DNA of 64,000 nt from Thiofaba sp039822285. Its GTDB lineage: Bacteria > Pseudomonadota > Gammaproteobacteria > Halothiobacillales > Halothiobacillaceae. Positions 59,651-64,000 of this stretch are shown here, piece after piece. The notes beneath the pieces were generated by a model. That model was not told where the DNA came from, ran no database searches, and saw only the letters and a program-made list of their open reading frames with translations. Position numbers and translations under genes: made by a program. The stretch covers positions 160,271-224,270 of the forward strand of contig NZ_JBAJEY010000004.1 in NCBI RefSeq assembly GCF_039822285.1, given 5' to 3'. The first letter of the stretch is position 1; every line of letters begins with the position of its first letter.

Positions 59651-60827
59651 TGTCGCCATCGTCGGCGGCGGGCCGGTCGGGGCCATTCTCGCCCACGTGC
59701 TGGCGCGCGAGGGCTTCGCGGTGGCCGTGCTGGAACGGGAGGCGGCCCCGGCCGAGGCCCAGGTGGGCAGCACGGGCTTCGACGGGCGGGCCATCGCCCT
59801 GGCCGAGGGCGGGCGGCGGCTGCTGGCCGGCTGGGGGCTGTGGGGGGCGCTGGCGGGCGAGGCCGAGCCGATCGAGCACATCCACGTCTCCCTGCGCGGG
59901 GCCTGGGGCAGCGCGCGTTTTGCCGCGCGCGAGGAGGGCGTCGCCGCGCTCGGCCAGGTGTTGGACTCCGCCCGGATGGCCCCGGTGCTGCTGGCCGCGG
60001 CCAAGGCCAGCGGTGTGCACTGGCAGTCCCCCGCACGCTACATCGCGCACGAGGTGCAGGGCGATGGCGTGGTGCTTCGCTTCTCCACCCCAGAAGGCGA
60101 ACAGTCCCTGCACGCCCGCCTGCTGGTGGCCGCCGATGGCGCAGGCTCCGCAGTGCGCAGTGCGCTGGGCCTGCCGGTCGAGGCGCGGGATTATGGCCAG
60201 ACCGCCATCCTCGCCCGGGTGGAGGTGGAGCGCGTGGAACCCCGCACGGCCTTCGAGCGCTTCACCGACGAGGGGCCGATTGCCCTGCTGCCCATGGGGG
60301 ACAACCGTTATTCGCTGGTGTGGGTGAGCGGGGCGGGCGGCGTGGAGCGGCGTTTGGGGCTTTCGGATGCCGCCTTGCTCGACGAACTGGGCCAACGCTT
60401 CGGCCCGCGCCTGGGGCGCTTCACCCGCCTTGGGTCGCGCCAGGCCTACCCGCTGCGTGCGGTGACCGCCAAGGCCATCACCGCCCCCCGTGCGGTGGTG
60501 CTGGGCAATGCCGCCCATGCCCTGCACCCGGTGGCCGGGCAGGGCCTGAACCTGTGCCTGCGCGACATCCGCGCGCTGATCGGCGAGCTTGCGCGGGCGC
60601 GGCAGGAGGGGCGGGACATCGGCTCGACCGCCGTGCTGGACGCCTATGCCGCCGCGCGGCGGTCGGACTATGCCGTAAGCTATCCGCTGATGGATGTGCT
60701 CGCCCGCGGCTTCACCCGCGCCGTGCCGGTGCCGGGGGCGCTCAAGGGCCTGGCCCTGGCGGCGTTGGATGCCATACCGCCGCTGCGCGCCGGTTTCCTC
60801 CAGCAGATGATGGGCTTGAAGGGGTGA
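59643..60827 (+). CDS. ubiH: 2-Octaprenyl-6-methoxyphenyl hydroxylase
   Basis: FAD monooxygenase of 394 residues in ubiquinone synthesis. It opens DVAIVGGGPVGAILAHVLAREG, has VAADGAGSAVRSALG in the middle and GNAAHALHPVAGQGLNLCLRDI near the end, the three motifs of the UbiH/UbiI/UbiF group. It overlaps pepP and is followed by a second such hydroxylase after four bases. Which ring position each attacks is inferred from order and family. Confidence 0.92.
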   Translation: MFDVAIVGGGPVGAILAHVLAREGFAVAVLEREAAPAEAQVGSTGFDGRAIALAEGGRRLLAGWGLWGALAGEAEPIEHIHVSLRGAWGSARFAAREEGVAALGQVLDSARMAPVLLAAAKASGVHWQSPARYIAHEVQGDGVVLRFSTPEGEQSLHARLLVAADGAGSAVRSALGLPVEARDYGQTAILARVEVERVEPRTAFERFTDEGPIALLPMGDNRYSLVWVSGAGGVERRLGLSDAALLDELGQRFGPRLGRFTRLGSRQAYPLRAVTAKAITAPRAVVLGNAAHALHPVAGQGLNLCLRDIRALIGELARARQEGRDIGSTAVLDAYAAARRSDYAVSYPLMDVLARGFTRAVPVPGALKGLALAALDAIPPLRAGFLQQMMGLKG

Positions 60828-60831
60828 GACG

Positions 60832-62052
60832 ATGGAACAGCACGCGGACGTCCTGATCATCGGCGGCGGCATGGTGGGCGCCGCCTTGGCCTGTGCGCTC
60901 GGGCGATCCGGGTTCGAGGTGCATGTGGTCGAGGCGCAGGCGCCCGAGCCCTTCGCGCCGGAGCAGCCGCTCGATCTGCGCGTGTCGGCCGTCAGTCTCG
61001 CCTCGCAGGCCCTGCTCGAGGCGGTCGATGCGTGGCCGCAGGTGCTCGCCATGCGGGCGGTGCCGTTCCGCCGCATGCGCGTGTGGGACCAGCGCAGCTT
61101 TGGGGAGACCGTGTTCGATTCGCGCGACATCGGCGAGCCGGCCCTGGGACACATCGTCGAGAACCGCATCCTCCAGCTCGCCCTCTGGCGTGCCGCCGAG
61201 GGGCTTGCGAGCGTGCGCTGGCACTGTCCGGCGCGGCTGGAGGCCCTGGCGATTGAGGAACACGGGGTCCGTGCCCGCCTGAACAACGGCATCACCGTGC
61301 AGGCACGGCTGGTGGTGGGGGCGGACGGGGCGCATTCGCGCCTGCGCGAGCTGGCCCACATCGGCCTGACCAGCTGGGACTACGATGTCGAGGCGCTGGT
61401 CGCCACGGTCAGGACGCGTGCCCCGCAGCAGGACATCACCTGGCAGCGCTTCACCCCGAGCGGGCCGCAGGCCCTGCTGCCGTTACCCGGTCCGCATGCC
61501 TCGCTGGTGTGGTACCTCCCGCCCGATGAAGTGGCGCGCCTCAAGGCGCTGGATGATGACACCTTCCTTGAAATGTTGCGGCGCGCCTTCCCGCGCGAGC
61601 TGGGCGGGGTCGAGAGGTTGCTGGAGCGCGGCAGCTTCCGTCTCACCCGCCGTCATGCGCAAACCTACTGCAAGCCACGCCTGGCGCTGGCCGGGGATGC
61701 TGCGCACACCATCCATCCGCTGGCCGGGCAGGGCGTCAACCTGGGATTCATGGACGTCGCCGCGCTGGCCGAGGTGTTGATCAAGGCGCGTGATGCCAAC
61801 GAGGACATCGGCGCCCTCCATGTGCTGCAGCGCTACGAGCGCTGGCGGCGGGGCGAGAACCTGCTGATGCAGACGGCCATGGACGTGTTCCACCACGCCT
61901 TCAAGCCCGCGCGCGGTCCCCTGCCGTGGCTGCGCGGCCTGGCCTTGCACGCGGCGAATGACCTGCCGCCGCTGCGCCGCCTGCTGACCCGCCGGGCTAC
62001 CGGGCGCGCGGGGGATCTGCCCTGGCCGGCGCGCAGCGGCCGACTTCCATGA
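60832..62052 (+). CDS. ubiI: UbiH/UbiI/UbiF-family FAD hydroxylase
   Basis: A second ubiquinone-pathway hydroxylase, of 406 residues. It has DVLIIGGGMVGAALACALGRSG at the start, VVGADGAHSRLRELA and GDAAHTIHPLAGQGVNLGFMDV. The usual partner of UbiH in this operon is UbiI (C5) or a UbiF/UbiM-like enzyme, so the regiospecificity is not certain. It ends overlapping the channel gene by four bases (ATGA). Two hydroxylases must share the three ring positions, or a third gene lies elsewhere. Confidence 0.85.
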   Translation: MEQHADVLIIGGGMVGAALACALGRSGFEVHVVEAQAPEPFAPEQPLDLRVSAVSLASQALLEAVDAWPQVLAMRAVPFRRMRVWDQRSFGETVFDSRDIGEPALGHIVENRILQLALWRAAEGLASVRWHCPARLEALAIEEHGVRARLNNGITVQARLVVGADGAHSRLRELAHIGLTSWDYDVEALVATVRTRAPQQDITWQRFTPSGPQALLPLPGPHASLVWYLPPDEVARLKALDDDTFLEMLRRAFPRELGGVERLLERGSFRLTRRHAQTYCKPRLALAGDAAHTIHPLAGQGVNLGFMDVAALAEVLIKARDANEDIGALHVLQRYERWRRGENLLMQTAMDVFHHAFKPARGPLPWLRGLALHAANDLPPLRRLLTRRATGRAGDLPWPARSGRLP

Positions 62053-62921
62053 AGCACATTTTCGCCGACCTGCCTGCGCGCCTGGGCGTGGCTGGGGTGT
62101 CGGCTCACGAAAATGAACGCGCGCGCCGCTGGGGGGCGTGGCTCGAAATCGTCGTCTCGCTCGCCACCCTCTGGCTCCCTTTTGCCTGGTACGCCGAGCA
62201 CAAAGGGGTGATGGCGCCCGATGTCCTGCGCATGATCGACCTCTGCGTCTGGGGGTTGTTCGTGGCCGAGGCGTTCGTGTTGAGCCTGCTGGTCAGCAAC
62301 CGCCTTCGTTATTGGCAGCAGAACTGGCTCAACCTCTTGATCGTGTTCGGGGGGCTGCCCCTCCTGTTCATGCAGCAGGGGGTCGCCCTGGCCTTTCTGC
62401 GTGTACTGCGCCTGGTGCTGCTGGTGGTCATGGTCATGCGCTTTGCACGGCGCTCGTTACGCCTTCTGGCCCAGCATGCCCTGGCGGCCACCTTGACCCT
62501 CGCCTTCTTTCTGGTCGTCACGGTGGGAACCCTGGTGGCCAGCATCGACCCGGCCATTCCCACCTTCTGGGATGGCATGTGGTGGGCGCTGGTCACGGTC
62601 AGCACCGTGGGCTATGGCGACGTGGTGCCTGTCAGTGCCGAGGGGCGTCTGCTCGGGGTCATCCTGATCCTGTTCGGGGTAGCGACCTTCTCACTGGTGA
62701 CGGCCAACCTGGCCGCCTTCGTCCTCGGTCTGCGGCTCGAGGAGACAGCCACTGACATCGAGCGCGAGGAGATCAAGCACGAGCTCCTGATCCTCAGCCG
62801 AATGGAGGAGATGGAGCGTCGCTTCGACCGCCTCGAGGCCTGGCTGGCCGCGCAGGTGCATCCGCCTGTGCAGCAGGCGGTCAGCGACGACGCGCAGTCA
62901 GACGCGCCCAACCGTCCTTGA
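62049..62921 (+). CDS. Voltage-gated K+ channel-like protein
   Basis: A 290-residue membrane protein with a six-span potassium-channel plan. An S4-like helix has basic residues every third place (LRVLRLVLLVVMVMRFARRSLRLL) and the selectivity filter is TVSTVGYGDVVP. The C-terminal tail is a charged coiled coil (LEETATDIEREEIKHELLILSRMEEMERRFDRLEAWL). Its start overlaps the UbiI-like stop, so it is translated with the ubi operon. Its last 41 bases overlap prmA on the opposite strand. Confidence 0.85.
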   Translation: MKHIFADLPARLGVAGVSAHENERARRWGAWLEIVVSLATLWLPFAWYAEHKGVMAPDVLRMIDLCVWGLFVAEAFVLSLLVSNRLRYWQQNWLNLLIVFGGLPLLFMQQGVALAFLRVLRLVLLVVMVMRFARRSLRLLAQHALAATLTLAFFLVVTVGTLVASIDPAIPTFWDGMWWALVTVSTVGYGDVVPVSAEGRLLGVILILFGVATFSLVTANLAAFVLGLRLEETATDIEREEIKHELLILSRMEEMERRFDRLEAWLAAQVHPPVQQAVSDDAQSDAPNRP

Positions 62922-63753
62922 GCGCGGGCGGATCGAAGTCGAACGCCGCGGCATAGGCCGCCATCACGCCCTCAGCCTGCTCCGCCAGAAGCCCCGACAG
63001 CACCAGCGCACCGCCGGGCTTCACATGCTCGGTCAGGGTGGGGGCGAGCTCAATCAGCGGACCCATCAGGATATTGGCCAGCAGCACGTCGAAGCGAGCA
63101 TCTTTGGGCAGGGTGCCGGGCAGGCCGGTGTGCAGGCGATGGGCCTCGATGCCGTTGCGCGCGGCGTTGTCGCGCGTCGCGGTCAGGGCCTGGGGGTCGA
63201 TGTCGATGCCCCAGGCCTCGAGTGCGCCAAGCTTGAGCGCGGCGATGGCGAGGATGCCCGAGCCGCAGCCGTAGTCCAGCACGGTCTTGCCTTGAAGCTC
63301 GGCACCATCCAGCCACTCCAGGCAGAGGGCGGTGGTGGGATGCGTGCCGGTGCCGAAGGCCAGGCCCGGGTCGAGCAGGATGTTCACCGCCTGCGCATCC
63401 GGGGCCTCGATCCAACTCGGTACGATCCACAGCCGCTGGCCGAAGCGCAGGGGCTGGAATTGGTCCATCCACGCCCGTTCCCAGTCCTGGTCCTCGATCC
63501 AGTCCCACGCGCCGCCCTGGATGCCGCGCGTGCTCAGGGCCTGGTCCACCTGAGCGGTGTCGACCGTCTCCTCGAACAGGCCGACGACCTCGACCTCCGG
63601 CCACAGTGGGGTCTCGCCTGGCAGGGGTTCGAGCACGGGCACGTCGGCCGCGTCCTTGAGGGTCACGGACACCGCGCCGAGTTCGAGGAGGGTGTCTTCG
63701 AGGGCTTCGGCGTGATCGCGGGGGGTGGTGAGGGTGATCTGGTGCCAGGGCAT
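62881..63753 (-). CDS. prmA: Ribosomal protein L11 methyltransferase
   Basis: PrmA of 290 residues, methylating ribosomal protein L11. An N-terminal substrate-recognition domain is followed by a SAM-binding domain with FGTGTHPTTALCLEWLDG, VLDYGCGSGILAIAALKLGA and ANILMGPLIELAP. The length fits the family. It is convergent with the channel gene and overlaps its 3' end by 41 bases. Confidence 0.94.
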   Translation of the reverse strand: MPWHQITLTTPRDHAEALEDTLLELGAVSVTLKDAADVPVLEPLPGETPLWPEVEVVGLFEETVDTAQVDQALSTRGIQGGAWDWIEDQDWERAWMDQFQPLRFGQRLWIVPSWIEAPDAQAVNILLDPGLAFGTGTHPTTALCLEWLDGAELQGKTVLDYGCGSGILAIAALKLGALEAWGIDIDPQALTATRDNAARNGIEAHRLHTGLPGTLPKDARFDVLLANILMGPLIELAPTLTEHVKPGGALVLSGLLAEQAEGVMAAYAAAFDFDPPALKDGWARLTARRR

Positions 63754-63785
63754 GGTGTGTCTGGATAAGTAAGGTTGCCGGGATA

Positions 63786-63824
63786 CCCCTCTCCCGCAAG
63801 CGGGAGAGGGGCTGGGGGTGAGGG
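63786..63824. repeat. CCCTCTCCC-type hairpin repeat upstream of prmA
   Basis: CCCCTCTCCCG-CAAG-CGGGAGAGGGG is a perfect 11-bp stem followed by GCTGGGGGTGAGGG, the same repeat class as 39098-39207. It lies just upstream of the prmA start. Confidence 0.65.
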
Positions 63825-64000
63825 CAATCCCCCTTGGGGCCGCCCTGGACGAGGTCGTGGAGACCGGGTGAAAAGGCCATGGAGGGCCTTTTCAGTCCCG
63901 CCGCGACAGGAGGTCGCGTCGGGACGGCCCGGTCGGAGCGACCTCGGCCAGGGTTTGCCCGAAGGGCCGGCCCCGCGGGGGCGTGTTCTTTGGGTTACTT
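63825..64000. other. Intergenic end of window with dyads, no gene seen
   Basis: No credible start or coding frame. AAAAGGCC...GGCCTTTT and GGTCGCGTCGGGACGGCC-type GC-rich dyads occur. The final bases (GTGTTCTTTGGGTTACTT) resemble a repeated sequence common in Proteobacteria that goes on with TTTCTTTTG, cut here by the window edge. Confidence 0.4.

Noticed and set aside
63754..64000. Coding region at the window end
   Set aside because: No start with a ribosome-binding site and no recognisable protein; the bases are repeats and GC-rich dyads.

Overview
The window looks like the chromosome of a GC-rich, autotrophic gammaproteobacterium. Two complete RubisCO loci (form IAq cbbLS and form II cbbM, each with cbbQ, cbbO and a divergent cbbR) point to chemolithoautotrophy. 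The order zapA - 6S RNA - 5-formyl-THF cyclo-ligase, beside ygfB-pepP-ubiH-ubiI, is typical of Gammaproteobacteria. I saw no tRNA, rRNA, CRISPR array, prophage or transposase gene. The species cannot be named from the sequence.

Layout. 1-8 kb: triose and pentose phosphate genes tkt-gap-pgk-pyk-fba, which serve both the Calvin cycle and glycolysis. 8-18 kb: a small unknown gene, an MgtA-type Mg2+ ATPase, an Npt-like nucleotide transporter, two exported serine hydrolases whose 3' ends overlap convergently, and an exported protein with a phosphohistidine domain followed by an ATP-grasp PEP/pyruvate-binding domain (a dikinase-like architecture). 18-24 kb: one leftward run porin-zur-methyltransferase-DUF2789-murI-ykgJ-purC-can-bioD. 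A Zur-box-like palindrome precedes the porin. 24-36 kb: a Tat-exported metallo-beta-lactamase-fold protein, then a cyanate (cyn) regulon, then a Tat-exported deacetylase-like protein. The cyn regulon holds an ABC transporter, a sigma54 activator, cyanase, and an OsmC / acyl-CoA-dehydrogenase-like / rubredoxin-reductase operon. 36-49 kb: the two RubisCO modules back to back. 49-54 kb: purEK, SirB, a SLAC1-type carrier, a CbiM-like membrane protein, a cytochrome c and rpiA. 54-64 kb: ilvA, an EVE protein, 6S RNA and cell-division genes, then pepP-ubiH-ubiI-like, a K+ channel and prmA.

The most interesting region is the cyn regulon. I can read three candidate -24/-12 (sigma54) promoters, in front of the transporter operon, the OsmC operon and cynS. 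Two near-perfect palindromes lie at enhancer distance and share the word CGGACATTG. A NifA-like activator with an intact GAFTGA loop lies among these genes. CynF-CynABD-CynS sets are known; the co-controlled flavoprotein/rubredoxin/OsmC branch is the part I do not recognise as described. Cyanase consumes bicarbonate and releases CO2 and ammonia, so its place beside RubisCO genes and in the same window as a beta-carbonic anhydrase is metabolically sensible.

A second notable feature is a ~180-197 bp non-autonomous mobile element (MITE-like) present twice (17938 and 53982). It has 16-bp terminal inverted repeats, two internal REP-type hairpins that keep pairing by compensatory changes, and, in one copy, perfect 10-bp flanking direct repeats. 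A solitary REP hairpin at 48821 supplies the stop codon of the second cbbR.
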